From Dermacentor variabilis (lineage: Eukaryota > Arthropoda > Arachnida > Ixodida > Ixodidae), in the NCBI RefSeq assembly GCF_050947875.1, contig NC_134570.1, positions 104,425,122-104,489,121 of the forward strand: a stretch of 64,000 nucleotides of DNA, written 5' to 3'. The translations under genes were made by a program, and so were the position numbers. Position 1 is the stretch's first letter, and each line of letters opens with the position of its first letter. The notes under the pieces were generated by a model. The model was not told the origin of the DNA. It made no database searches and saw only the letters and a program-made list of their open reading frames with translations. Shown one piece after another: positions 12,431 through 23,325 of the stretch.

Positions 12431-13067
12431 AATCCTCGATGACGTCGAAAACAAGTCCTTGTATCGTCAGAGAAGACTTCCGAGCTGTTGCTGCTTACCC
12501 ACGGGGAGACTTGAACTTTTGTCGAAATCTCATTCGGGAGCTATGGTCGTCAGGGTGAATGGGGCAGAATCCGAGAGGACAAACGCATTGCCGGTTTACA
12601 CACTTTCCTCGATGTATGCGATCGTTGTGCCATTGTTGACGTGCATGAACCCCTGGCTGAGGTCTTCAGCACGACTTTCGCTTTTCCTCCATGCAGTTGA
12701 GTGATTCCTTTCGCGACGCAAATTTTACGATCTAGCAGTAGACGTTGACCACCCTCGATGAAACCTTCTTCTATGTCTCCGAGCGTTTCGCTGCCGACAG
12801 AAATAACAATGCTGGAGCGAGGCGGGATGCTCACTCGATCTTCGGGCACTCTAAAGGCGTGGGGACTATCAGAGCTGTCCGGTCGTATCGCTTGACCTTC
12901 TGACAGCGTTATCGACTTCTACTTCAGGTCGATGATTGCGCCGTGCTGGTTAACGAAATCCATGTCGAGAATGACGCCTAGTGAACACTGTTCTAGGATA
13001 ACGAAGGTGGCAAAGTAAGCCCGGTCATGAACGGCAATTATTGCCGTGCACATTCTAGTCGGCGTTA

Positions 13068-13460
13068 TTAGGTGTCCTCCAACGGTCCAAATTTGAGGGC
13101 CTTCCCAGGCAATATTAACTTCAGCTGGCTGGCGATGGGTCCTCTCAGGATGGAATAATCACTTCCTGTGTCTAGCAAGGTGGCGACTGCGTGGCCATCG
13201 AGAAGCACGTCGAGGAAGGCGGTTCTTTGAATTTCATTGCAGTTAGGCCTTAGCTTCGGATAACGCTGCATCGTGTTGACCTGAAGCTGTAACGTCATGT
13301 CGTCAGGTCGTCTTTCGTTGGCGCATTCTCTGCTTCCAGACTTCATCGTAATGGCGGCGTCTGGTTGATATGTCGTCGAAGCAGGCTTTTCGGCGTCTTC
13401 GTCGGCGGCGAAGAATTTTCGTCAGTTCGACGAACAGCAGCCGCACCTCCATCGGCTGCT
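13068..13460 (-). pseudogene. gypsy aspartic protease region
   Basis: The frame at 13068-13346 contains the retropepsin signature LLDTGSDYSIL, preceded by the strand FLDVLLDGHAVA. The protease lies between gag and RT as expected. The frame is open for about 90 residues, but its continuations into gag and RT are blocked by stops. Confidence 0.8.
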
Positions 13461-13693
13461 ACATTTAGTTTTCTGGATATGGGCTTGCGGACCGGCCCCC
13501 GGCTGCGCTACTGTACGATCGGCTTTGCATAGACAGGTAGCGGCTTAGTGAAGGCGAATGAGACGGTCGTCGTAGTCTCCACTGCGTGGCGGCGAGGTAG
13601 TCAACGACATCGCGAGGCCGTTCCCCTTCCTGCGGGCATGGCGTTGACGGCGAACCCTCGCAGTCTCTAGTCACGGTATTGGCATCGGCGGTA

Positions 13694-13725
13694 GCCGCGG
13701 CCTGCTTCCGCCGCGGCCTGCTTCC
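13694..13725. repeat. 16-bp tandem duplication in the gag zinc-knuckle region
   Basis: GCCGCGGCCTGCTTCC occurs at 13694-13709 and again, perfectly, at 13710-13725. Sixteen is not a multiple of three, so the duplication shifts the gag frame at the nucleocapsid. Confidence 0.85.
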
Positions 13726-13803
13726 GCCGCAGTGACCACCGCCCGTCGCACAACGGGCGTTGGTCGGGGGCACGCCACGCATTTTTCTTCGTTGTGTAGC
13801 GGC

Positions 13804-14238
13804 ACATGGCACCTGGCACCATACTTAAATTGAGGACGACGCAACGAGCTATGAAAAGAAGAATGATTTGTGTAACGTTAAGGGATAAGAAAACAGCAGA
13901 TTGGATGAGGGAACGAACGCGAGTTAATGACATCTTAGTTGAAGTCAGGAAAAAGAAATGGGCATGGGCAGGAGATGTAATGAGGAGGGAAGATAACCGA
14001 TGGTCATTAAGGGTTACGGACTGGATCCCAAGGGAAGGGAAGCGTAGCAGGGGGCGGCAGAAAGTTAGATGGGCGGATGAGATTGAGAAGTTTGCAGAGA
14101 CGACATGGCCACAATTAGTACATGTGGCCGGGGTAGTTGGAGAAGTATGGGAGAGGCCTTTGCCCTGCAGTGGGCTTAACCAGGCTGATGATGATGAAGA
14201 TGATGATGATAGTGATGAGGATGATGACATGGCACCTG
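13804..14238 (+). mobile_element. RTE-like LINE 3' fragment inserted in gag, with 12-bp target-site duplication
   Basis: ACATGGCACCTG flanks the insert at 13804-13815 and 14227-14238, and gag resumes outside both copies. The insert (13816-14226) encodes, on the plus strand, the C-terminus of a LINE ORF2: LRTTQRAMKRRM, VTLRDKKTADW, WAGDVMRREDNRW, VTDWIPREGKRS, GRQKVRWADEIEKF. It ends in a GATGAT-type simple-repeat tail typical of RTE-class 3' ends. The 5' truncation, 3' simple repeat and target duplication are the hallmarks of target-primed reverse transcription. The same family occurs on the minus strand at 51258-52835. Confidence 0.88.
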
Positions 14239-15187
14239 ACGGGAGAGCTGGTGGTGGCGGCGGCGGACGGCAGAACCGTGGCGTTACAGATCCCTGGCGC
14301 GAGTGCGGAGGGGGACTTTGACGGTGGGCGACGGCGACGTAGGCTTTCGCTTCCGGCACTGAAGGGGGCAATTCGGGCTGCACTTCAGAAACGTCCAGTG
14401 ACCAAGGACGCATGATGTTGCGACGACGGTAACATCTTGCGCAGTTCTTCGCCTACAATTGCCCTGATGGTGTATTGTAGGTCACCGGAGCCCAGTGACT
14501 GGATTGCGTACAGCTGCATGAGTAATTGGTGGTTATATTGCGTAGTGCGCATTTCCAGATTTCTCGCAATCGTTGTTGCCTCTGCCAATAAGTTAGCTAT
14601 GGTCTTCGGTGAGTTGCAGATCAGTCCTGTGAAAAGTTTCTGCTTTAAGTCTTGCATCAAGAAGCGGGCTTTTCTCTCCTCGGACATTTCCGGGACGGGG
14701 TGCCGGAAAAGACGGGTCATCCCTTCCGTGAAGATGGCGAAGGTCTCATTGGCTAGTTACCTTGGACTTCCAGCAGAACTTGGGCCTTCTATTTTCGGAC
14801 AACGCTCGTGAAGGTCCTCATGTAGTTATTGCGGAACAGGTCCCACGTTGTAAGCGTGGTCTCCCGGTTCTTGAACCAAGTCTTCTCGGTATCTTTGAAG
14901 GAGAAGTACGCATGGCGTAGCTTTTCCTCAGAGGCCCAGTTATTGAAGGTTGAGATCTCGAAGGTTTCGAGCCACGCTTTCGGATCCTTCGACGAAGCGG
15001 CACGGAAGGTAGGAGGCTCCCTGGGTTGCTTAAGCACGATGCGGGACGCTAGGACTGCCATTGTGGTTGTTGAGCCGGCCATGGTCTTCCTGGTCGTATC
15101 AGGCACAAGTCCGTATCTGGGCGCTGTCTTTGCAGTCTGCGGATAGCTTGCTGGTCTTGGGCGACGTTGGGAACCCGCCATGATTTC

Positions 15188-15412
15188 TTAGTGACTGTGG
15201 TGTTGGGCTGTGAAACCCGAGGTCACTGTATTCAATCCCGGCCGCGGCTGCTGCATTTCAATGGGGCGAAATGCGAAAATATCCGTGTACTTAGATCTAA
15301 GTGGATCTTAAAGAGCCCCAGGTTATCCAAAGCACTGGAATCCCCCCCCCCCCCTGCAGCGTGCCTCATCAACATATTGTGGTTTTGGCACATAAAAACA
15401 CATAATTAAATT
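15188..15412 (-). mobile_element. SINE-like repeat in the gypsy leader
   Basis: On the minus strand the copy reads GTGCCAAAACCACAATATG, then a homopolymer G run (C run at about 15342-15354 on plus), CCTGGGGCTCTTTAAGATCC, ATCTAAGTACACGGAT and GCGGCCGGGATTGAATAC. The blocks and their order match the copies at 23326-23565 and 27155-27385. The segment GGGATTNGANNCC resembles a tRNA-type B box, consistent with a pol III-derived tick SINE (possibly of the Ruka type; this is from memory). It lies between the LTR and the gag ATG. Confidence 0.6.
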
Positions 15413-15507
15413 TTTTGGACGACGTTGGTGTTGTCTTCGGGGTTCGGGCTTCGTTCGCGGCTTTGCGGGGGTGTTCGGTACATGAACGCATTAGCACCTA
15501 CACCAGG

Positions 15508-15929
15508 TGTAACGTCATAATGATGGTGAAGAAGGCAGCAAAATTGCAATTCACGAAACTGGCGTTTTATTGGGCGAACCTGTGCCCTCAAAAGCAGGCT
15601 ACACTCAAAGAACAACGATAGCGGCGAACACGGACGGCGATCGTCGAAAATATGATCTTCGGTCAAACACGCCGACTTTTGCACATGCGTCATCGTAGGT
15701 TCCAAAGTAATTGCTGGTTTCCGCATTTCGTTCAGAAAATTCTACTGAACTCGCGTCGCACATGAAATTATATTGCACAAGCTTCGGTGACAACAGACAA
15801 CGGGCCGAAACACCGATAACATTCGAAAAACTTCCGATACGTATGGGCCTTTGTAGCGCTGAGCGATAGCAGTTGTTAGACGAGCATACGCAGTCATCTG
15901 AAAAATATAAACAAGTACACCTGTCATCA
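15508..15929 (-). repeat. 5' LTR of the 9.5-15.9 kb gypsy element
   Basis: On the minus strand it begins TGATGACAGG at 15929, has a TATA-like TTTATATTTTT shortly after and an AATAAAA signal near 15570, and ends GACGTTACA at 15508. It is followed by CCTGGTGTAGGTGCT, the likely primer-binding region. Its first 120 bp are shared with 9554-9672. Boundaries are estimated from that comparison and from the TG...CA rule, of which the 5' end is only approximate. Confidence 0.6.
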
Positions 15930-16290
15930 TTTTATGGCAAATAAACCGCGCCAACGCAAGTAAACTACGCCAAGCCCAAGTGACGACGAACAGAACGCAT
16001 TAATATAACTATAAGATCTGCCAGGTCCACTCGTTCTTCAAATAAACCCCTATTAGAATCATACATGCAGCCCTGGTTTAGGTTCTCGAGAATTAACAAA
16101 ATAAAGAAAACGAGACTTCAGTGCGTATATTACCCCGTCTTTTTTATTTCACTTCACGATAAACCCAAGGTTATTGTTATACTGAGAGCGTTTCAAGCGC
16201 AGCAATAATGGCGTTAATCACGAATTCAAACGAGTCAAACAAAACCCATTCGAAAAAAAGGGGACTATTGATAACATTTTCTATCACAAA
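15930..16290. other. no supported feature
   Basis: This is the AT-rich spacer between two minus-strand LTR elements. It may include part of an unrecognised LTR, but there is no partner copy in the window to test that. Confidence 0.4.
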
Positions 16291-16295
16291 GGGAA

Positions 16296-18700
16296 TCAGA
16301 TTACCTCCACGTGCTTTTCCAGATTAATAATGGTGTAGTTGTGATCTTTGGTTATGAACATGAGCCGGCGGTAATCGATAAAAGGCCTGGGGCTTTTCCT
16401 AAGAGCCACAAGCAGAATTGGCGGTGAGGTGTACTCAATCTCGCTGAGAACGATTAACCCTAGCTTAAATCTGCTATCGATCTCGGTTGTCAAAATTCGC
16501 CTCTACCTAGGTGAAAACCAGCACGGCCTCTACCATATTGGGCCATCCAATATCATGTTCTAGCAAGCAGGTTCCCACCTGGCCGACCGAAAAATCGACT
16601 TCGCTGTCACCAATGAGCTCTCGCAGCCCGCTTCGCTGGCGTGTATGTAAATCTGCGTCTGCACCTATGTCCGCGTGAACCTACGAAAATGGAAGTTCCG
16701 TTCGCGCCATTGGATAAGCAAATTCTGTTTACGCTTCGGGCTCACTTATTGCGATGAACAATGGCTTCGCGCTCTCGATACGGCTTCATTAGGCTTGTAT
16801 GGTAGATCCTCAGTTCTTTACGTCTGTCCGATATTTTGATGCCATAGTTCCCGTCTGAAAGCATCTCCACGACCTACGCAGCTCCTTCCGAAACAAATTC
16901 TAGCTTGTGTTTTTTGAACGCCGTCAGCAAAAGCAGCTTAACGCCTACAGTGAAAGTTCGCTTCCGAGCGTTCCTATCTTAGCTTTAGCGTTCCTGATTC
17001 ATAGATGAAATACCCAGCCGTTGCCATTCCCGTTCAAGGATCGAGCTGTGTATCTTGAGGGAAGAACGAGCTGATCGTACTGTACTCCCTTCGTGTGCTT
17101 GTAGTGTCGGTACGAAAGACCACCGCGGCGCTGAAAAGGGGTGTTCTTCCTGGCTATCCCCATTTTTCATGTTCTTTCATCTTACCGAGGGATACATCGC
17201 TCTTGTTTCGCCGTGATTCCCTGGTTGTCAGCCTTCAGTAGTCCTATAAAAGCTACTGAATTTGGCAGCACCAAATTAGTCTAATTTCTCTGCTAGCCCT
17301 TGGTGCGGTATTCCCACTGAACATAATTCCTTGTCGCTAGCGCTGTCTGCGCCGCTTTCACTAGCGATGTGCTGTGCTTCCTGAGTCTCTATGTCATAAG
17401 ACATATGTTTGATTCGTTGCGGTTCTATATCTCCGCCGCCATCTCCCCAATCTTGGAACAAGTGAGAGCTTCGACTGTAGCTGGCCGAAACTCGGGACCT
17501 GCTTGTTCAACAGCATCTACGGGGCATTTGAAGATAAGCAAGGATAATATTTGGACAGATTTTGCGATACTGTGACTTCAGTCAGCAATAGTACGAACGG
17601 CCCCTCAATCTTCACGCTGCCTATGCGCAAGCAAACACTATTCTCCTCATCTATCTGCCGGATCCACGCACATATTCCGGTTAAATCCTCAGGTTTCAAA
17701 AACGCAGGGTGGACAATCTCTATTATCGCAGCTTAGTACCTAAGTACCTCACATGGCATTCCATTCACTGCTAGGTCGCGAAGGCAGGGTTCTAAGAGGG
17801 CGAAGTTGTCGTCGTCGCTATTCGCGAGAAAAAAAAATTCTTGGATTCCGACAGCTGATCGAAAGGTGTCCAGGTTCCTTGTAACGGAAAGAGGCGACCG
17901 GTTTTCTAGCTTCAAACGCTATTCTGTTTTTATTACGTATTTCGCTGCGGTGTTATTCTGGCTTGAATTATCTCTCGGCGCGTCCTTTGTCCCGCCTCCA
18001 GCTTTCTCGTTATGAAATGGGCGCCCGTTTTCCTCTTTGCTGAACTTAGTGAACGACAGTTTGCATGTTTTCTCGTATTCGCCACGTGCGGCGAATTCAT
18101 CTGCTAGCATAGCAGCACGTTGGAAAGCTGTTTAATTCGACCTATCTTGAATCCATAGGTGTCTTCGCTCAAAGACGCATAGAGCTGCTCAATGCCAATT
18201 AGCTCAACAACCTTGTCCGGACAACCGAACGCGTCTTCTCCTTTTAGCCGCTCAATTGGCTTTCAATGTTAAAGTAAAACCTTGAGAAGACTCTCCTCGT
18301 GTTCAAGCTGCCTCCCGAGTACGACGCCGGAAAGCCTCTGCTGAGAGCCGATATTTCTTTCGCAACGCAGCTTTTTCTTTCCGATAGTCATCTGCATCGT
18401 CAATCGCTAGCTCTGCATTTAGTCGGTTGCATCGCCAGCAAGAGCGATCCGAATCTGTTATTGCCAACTTTCCAGTGCCAACCCGGTTTTTTGAAGGTTC
18501 GTTCAAAATAAAGGAGAACAATACCATGTCGTTGTTCACCTTTTACGAGGCATAAGGTCCCTTACTTTTACTTCTGCGCTTCCCGTGAACATCTTTAATT
18601 TACTGCGAGGTTATTTTCAGATTGCCTGACCAGATCCTACGCCACATCCAGTTCATTAAGCGTTACTTTTTGAAGTCTCTGTTCATCTTGTTCAATTCAT
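16296..18700 (-). mobile_element. Gmr1-like Ty3/gypsy element: gag, protease, integrase ends, RT (5' and 3' truncated)
   Basis: Minus-strand order is gag (18540-17920; RKEKAALRKKYRLSAEAFRR, then KVVELIGIEQLY, then LADEFAARGEY), then the protease region (17915-17520; PCLRDLAVNGMPCEVLR, KPEDLTGICAWIRQIDEEN), then integrase N-terminal sequence (about 17160-17030; RRGGLSYRHYKH, YDQLVLPSRYTARS), then integrase C-terminal sequence (about 16980-16760; DRNARKRTF, LSDGNYGIK, YHTSLMKPYRERE), then RT (16493-16296; LSEIEYTSPPILLVA, RPFIDYRRLM). Integrase sequence therefore precedes RT, the order described for Gmr1-type gypsy elements. The integrase catalytic core is missing, the protease DSG-type triplet is mutated to Y-stop, and RT ends after its first 65 residues. 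No LTR was recognised. Confidence 0.72.
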
Positions 18701-18724
18701 TCCCCAGCTTTCTCTTCTTCATTT

Positions 18725-20570
18725 ATTACGATATGATTTGAATTCTGTGAGCAAGGCAACATCACGTGATTGAACGAATCTATGGTAAATTTTATTTTTG
18801 CCTTTTATTCTTTTATGCGAGCTGTTTGTAATCCAAGGCTTGCGTGTTCTTTTGCTTCGTTTTGTGCTATGTATCAAAGGGAAATGTTTTTCATAGCAGG
18901 CTATGATTTTCTTTGGAAAGATACGGTAGGCCTGATCGGGATCACTTTCGGCGTAAGCATTGTCCCATGCTATCAGTTCAGTATCAGAATAAAAATTATT
19001 GAGCGAAGAGGAGTTAATTTTGCGATAACATGGGTTGCTATTTCTTGTGCTTTTTGGGAGCTACTGGTATAAACGTGAAAATCGGGAGATGATCACTGAT
19101 ATGAAGGGAAAAAACACCTGTTAAGTACTGGTCGCAAGGAAGGCTGGCGATACTGATATCAAGAAGTGTGGCGCTAGTTCTAGTAATACGCGTAGGTAAC
19201 GTAATCAGATTTGCGCAGGCAAAAGTACGGAGGATGTTTTGAAAATGTTCACTCGATGCGTCACCACTGAGAATATTGATGTTCACATCGCCCATTAATA
19301 AAAAGGATGTGCGCATTGAGTGTAGAATAGGCAGCAAAGTTTCCATGAACTCAAAGAATTCGGACTTAAGTGCTAATGGTGGCCTATAATCTGCTGCAAT
19401 AACAACATTCGTAAGTCTTACTGCTAGACACTCTACATTGGCTGTAATACAAGTTAGTTCATCAACAACATCACAAGCAATACAATTTTTATGTACAGAG
19501 ATATACCTCCTCCACGGTTAGTGGACCGCGTAATTCCGTGATAATTATATCCTGGTATATTTGGTGGGTTTTCGTTTGCAGAAAGCCAGGATTCTGTGAA
19601 CAATATGGCATCAAATTTTAGCGATAGGCTATTGAAAAACATGCATAAGCTGTTCATTTTATTTTTAATGCTACGAGCGTTTAAATGGAATGCACTGAAG
19701 CAAGTAGACGACACGTCAGTGTTGCAGTTTTCAATGTCATAGTATCTACATTCCGCCATGGCAGCCATGACTGTTAGGTTATACCCAACACACAAATGTT
19801 ATATCAATGCCAACCTTAACGTTGCGTTTTATCCAGATCTTCTCGGCAGGCAATCTTTAACATGTCTAATGATTCTGATTTCCTTGCGAAGGTTTTTCCG
19901 CCATGCCTCCAAACGAATTTCCATCCTACTTCTTGCTTTTTTTTGCATTTGCGGCTCCCAGTAACTGCTTGTCCTGCCTTGTTAGGTGCTCGTTGACATA
20001 TATAGGGCCAGTTGCCCTAAAGCCAAGTACTGTCGTAGACAGGCGTGCCTCCTTCGCCTTGGCCAGCATAGCATTTCGCTTGTCCCACCGCACAAAACGT
20101 ACCACAATGTTCTTTGCGCCAGTCTTATTTGTTCCAACTCTGTGCAAATGTCAACCTCATCACGTGCCAACGGCTCACCCACGGCTACACAAATCTTTTG
20201 GACAGTGTCAAAAGGCTCTCCCTCATCAGGCACACCTTTAATTTCAAGGTTGTTCGCCCATGAGTACTGCTCCAATTCTTCAATTTTCGTCTGTAGTTGT
20301 TTATTTTCAGCAGCGAGTCTTTCGTTGCTGTTTTGCGTTGCGACAAGTTATTCACGTAAAGTCTTCATTTCCAAGGTGAGCGCATTGACACTGTCACAGC
20401 TTTCACTGCAATGTTCCACACTTTGTTTGAAGGAACGAAGTTCAGCACGGATTTCACCTTTGAAATCCTCGAATGCTTTACCCAGATCCCTCCCGCTTGC
20501 CATGACAAAATATTCAACGGAAACAATGTTACTCCTATTTGGCTGAAGTGCATGCAGCAACAATGGCAGG
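18725..20570 (-). mobile_element. CR1-like LINE: ORF1 and endonuclease part of ORF2, 3' truncated
   Basis: ORF1 starts at an ATG near 20503 (MASGRDLGKAFEDFKGEIR), continues through a coiled-coil stretch (NERLAAENKQLQTKIEELEQ) and into an RNA-binding-like core (ANNLEIKGVPDEGEPFD, RFVRWDKRNAMLAKAK). In ticks this ORF1 type is often labelled FP-protein-like (recalled). ORF2 gives an apurinic-type endonuclease: FHLNARSIKNKMNSL, DAILFTESWLS, RGGGISLYIK, LLMGDVNINIL, then SDHLPIF near the domain's end. A linker to RT follows (QAYRIFPKKIIACYEKHFPL, RKPWITNS), ending about 18725 at the junction with the gypsy element. Stops and shifts occur in both ORFs, and the RT domain is absent. Confidence 0.8.
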
Positions 20571-20594
20571 ACTTGAAAAGGTAATACGATCTTA

Positions 20595-20925
20595 CCTCTA
20601 CAGAAAATTGACTGGTGAGTGTTGTTGAACCAACACGCACTGCTGCCAAGCTGGAGGAAATACGCAGGGCAGTCAGTATATGTAGGCAGCGTCCAGTAGC
20701 TTGGTGGGTCACAGCGCAGGCGCGGGGACGTCGATGTACACTAGCTGATACTGGGGGATAGCAGTGCAGAGATAGCGGACGAAAACGGCGCCTGCCCTCG
20801 TCAGGTAACTGCCTTCCTTGCCCAGTTTCAGCCACGCAAAAGCCAATGGATCGCACCGAGCAAGAGTGCACCTGTAAAGAAAATTGACTGGTGAGTGTTG
20901 TAGAACCCACACGCACTGCTGCCAA
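20595..20925 (-). repeat. direct repeat (period 276 bp) in the LINE 5' region
   Basis: About 55 bp at 20595-20649 recurs at 20871-20925 with few changes (both contain GAAAATTGACTGGTGAGTG and CACGCACTGCTGCCAA). The pair lies immediately upstream of ORF1 on the minus strand. This resembles tandem promoter monomers in a LINE 5' UTR. Only one full period and the start of the next are present, so the LINE 5' end is probably near 20930-20940. Confidence 0.65.
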
Positions 20926-20940
20926 ATCTTCTGCCTCATC

Positions 20941-21283
20941 AGCCTAGTATGAACGAGAGATAGAGAGAATATTTTTATTAGTTAGAAAAGAAACTTGTAC
21001 ATATAATTAAAGGCGACCCCTGTGGTTCTTCCAGCCAAGTGCCTAGATTAAGTTAATTGTTTCGCTACTTAATAAGTAGACCAACAAGATATCGTATAAG
21101 GCTTTACGGTGGGCAGGGGTTCCTCTTGGAAGGATCTAGTCGGTTAGTGCACCGACTAAGCTTTGTAGCCTGGCAAGGCAGATTCCACGCAGTGAGGATA
21201 GGCCAGAACATGTTCATAGCAGATGGCAGAGCTGTGGCTGGTTTACCCGTGTCGCAAATTCCGAATTCCAGCGGCTTCTAAAG
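20941..21283. other. no supported feature
   Basis: Begins with an AGAGAGA/AT-rich stretch. Nothing recognisable follows. Confidence 0.4.
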
Positions 21284-22030
21284 TTATTGGGCTCTGAAAA
21301 CAGCCGCGACTGCCGCACTGGTGCACACGCGGTGGAGCGCCGCGCATTCCCGGCTAGAAGCACAGGAGGGAGCTGCAGGTGAGTATGAACAGCGTCTAAA
21401 CCTTCTGCCTATGGAGCTGCAACAGAAGTGCGGCAAGGAGAATGGGTGTGTGGGCAAATATGCTTCCCGTGCGAACGCGTCCGCTCGCTCATTCGCTACT
21501 GCGCCCATATGGTTCGGTGTGCAAGAAATGTACACCTCAATTCTAATGTGCCACATAACCGTCACTTCTTCGTCGATGGTGGTTGCCAGCTGGTGTGCGT
21601 CAATCTCGCTTAGTTCGCACACGGCGCTTTGCGCGTCTCTGTACACATGTAGGAGGCTGTGATGCTCGAGGTTACATTTTTTGGATGCTTCGACAACCTC
21701 TAGAATCACTTCTGCTGTGCACCGGTCGTTCTTAATAGCGTGCTATAGGCAGTTGTTGTCTTGTTGCTACCGTCGTGGTTCATTCAGGCAGTACTGGCGC
21801 AATTCTGTGAAACAGCAGCACTCATGTAAATGCAGTAATCTCTACTATCGTGAATGATGGCTCTGCAGAAACGGTAAAGCCTCGAACTATGTTCATTTTC
21901 TCCCACGCTGATTGTGAGGCGATGAACAATGGCTGCCATCACTGGCAGCCATGGCGCCGAAGTTGTTGGGAGAATAGGACCTTGTGGATTCTGACCAACC
22001 TGTGCTGTATTGTTTCTCCTCAATACGTAT
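21284..22030 (-). pseudogene. LINE ORF2 RNase H domain remnant
   Basis: The 21284-21709 minus frame contains the second half of an RNase H fold as found at the end of some LINE ORF2 proteins: SLLHVYRDAQSAVCEL (family: TDSQAA-type strand with catalytic Asp), then EVTVMWHIRIEVYISCTPNH and GAVANERADAFAREA, with the conserved His, Asn-Glu and last Asp. Between them is an extra stretch, so the copy is altered. Upstream to 22030 there are weaker fragments (HDSRDYCIYMSAAV) in other frames that could be the N-terminal half. The C-terminal fragment at 56698-56943 could be from a related LINE. Confidence 0.55.
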
Positions 22031-23325
22031 AGCAGCTAGTCGCCACACCGGGTTGCGTCCTGCGTCATCGCCCCAGTTCTTCAAGCGCGCTGAATTGTGC
22101 CTCGCAATAAAGTACGCAGTTTGGAACAAGCTCCGACAAACCGTACGCTATGCTTATATTTTGACAATGAGTTGTTTCGAGGTGCCAATGCATCGTTGCC
22201 GTGGTTCGTGTGTAATAGCAGAGTTCGTTGTGCACAAAGAAACCGATATGTGTACGTCATATAAACATAGCGATATGAATACGAAATGGATAATGAAAGC
22301 AGCTCCCATCCCATCATAGGTGATCATGAGTAGGGTATTTCGTGTGGACGCCCGCTTTTACTTGTGAATATGTAAAAAATCTTAATTTTATATTGTGTGC
22401 ACAAATAATAAACTCTTTTTTGTGTATGAATAAAACCGAGTTGAAAGTTGGTGCTTGTCTTGTGACATTCTCCGTCTTTGTATCGTGCCTGTAGTACTGT
22501 TAAAGATGCTCTATTTATTAACCTATTTTAAAGCCACTTATAGATATTCAATAAGCTGGCTTTTGTAGGATTTGTAATATGAAGAAATGTCTTCATCTTC
22601 TCGAGGCTTAATCTATTATATAAGAACATGTATCGATGTTGTGAAATTATGAAACTATGGCTTGACTGTTATCAGTGACGGTCGTCCACCCGTTTGGTTA
22701 CAATGAGTCCAAAGTGACAGGATGGTGCCTAGCAACAAGAACATCAACAGTATTTCTATCTCGTAAATATCCCACTCTAGAAGCGTCACACGAAAACGCC
22801 TTACATTTCAAGTCTAGCAATGCCTCATATCCAATGCCGTCGTCCATCATCACGATCTACGGTATTGTGGAAAATTTCCCTATTTCGGCATCGATGCCGT
22901 TGCAGTTGTGCGAGGGAGCAGCTCTCACTGAGACGCTCCTTTTGGACATCAAGACTTAAGCTTATTGATCTGCCCTGCCACACGTAAATAACAGCCTCCA
23001 ATGTCGAACTACGTTTATATATCCAAGGCCGTGACGCATCAAGACGCGGTACGTTGTCATGCCGGTAATTAAAATAAAAGTGCGACATTTGTATTTGATT
23101 CACGCGTTATGCGTGAAGCCCAATACAACTGCCCTAGTCCAAGTACTCAGGTAATTGAGCGCAATCTTCACGCCGTGGCATAGTATTTGCGCATGGAGGC
23201 GCTGTTTTCTGAACACTCAAAACTCTGCCAACTTGCGAGCTGTTCATTTAAGGCCAGGAATAGAAGCTCGGCGTGGCAACTGTGTTTGAGATGGATAATG
23301 ATTGGGTCCCTCAATAGTATAAATT
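22031..23325. other. no supported gene
   Basis: AT-rich sequence, with several AATAAA-like strings near 22410-22430 and no coherent reading frame. Nothing else supported. Confidence 0.4.

Larger units (their letters stand above)
13465..15181 (-). pseudogene. gypsy gag, interrupted
   Basis: The gag ATG is at 15181-15179. The capsid portion is readable in the 14789-15181 frame (MAVLASRIVLKQPREPPTF, DPKAWLETFEISTFNNW) and continues in a second frame at 14385-14720 (MTRLFRHPVPEMSEE, EATTIARNLEMRT), with a frameshift between them near 14740-14790. A proline-rich segment follows, and the reading is then split by a LINE fragment at 13816-14226. On the far side, RPLC...GYRRC marks the nucleocapsid zinc knuckle. 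Its central CX2CX4H is lost, because a 16-bp tandem duplication (13694-13725) and other changes disrupt it. The gag tail (ERPRDVVDYLAATQW, GRSASPYPEN) is in yet another frame at 13465-13812. Confidence 0.82.
9554..15929 (-). mobile_element. Ty3/gypsy LTR retrotransposon, nearly full length, inactive
   Basis: Read on the minus strand the order is 5' LTR (15508-15929), leader, gag (from ATG 15181), protease, RT, RNase H, integrase and a truncated 3' LTR (9554-9672). This is the standard gypsy order. The LTRs are recognisably homologous (shared blocks AACTTCCGATAC, GCGCTGAGCGATA and CAGTTGT) but clearly diverged, and the 3' copy keeps only about 120 bp of U3, so the insertion is old. The element is further broken by a LINE 3' fragment in gag (13816-14226), a SINE in the leader (about 15188-15412) and many stops and frameshifts. 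The gag and integrase sequences resemble a gypsy family that I recall as abundant in hard ticks. Confidence 0.88.

Noticed and set aside
21321..21662. Plus-strand frame of 113 codons
   Set aside because: Antisense to the LINE RNase H remnant.
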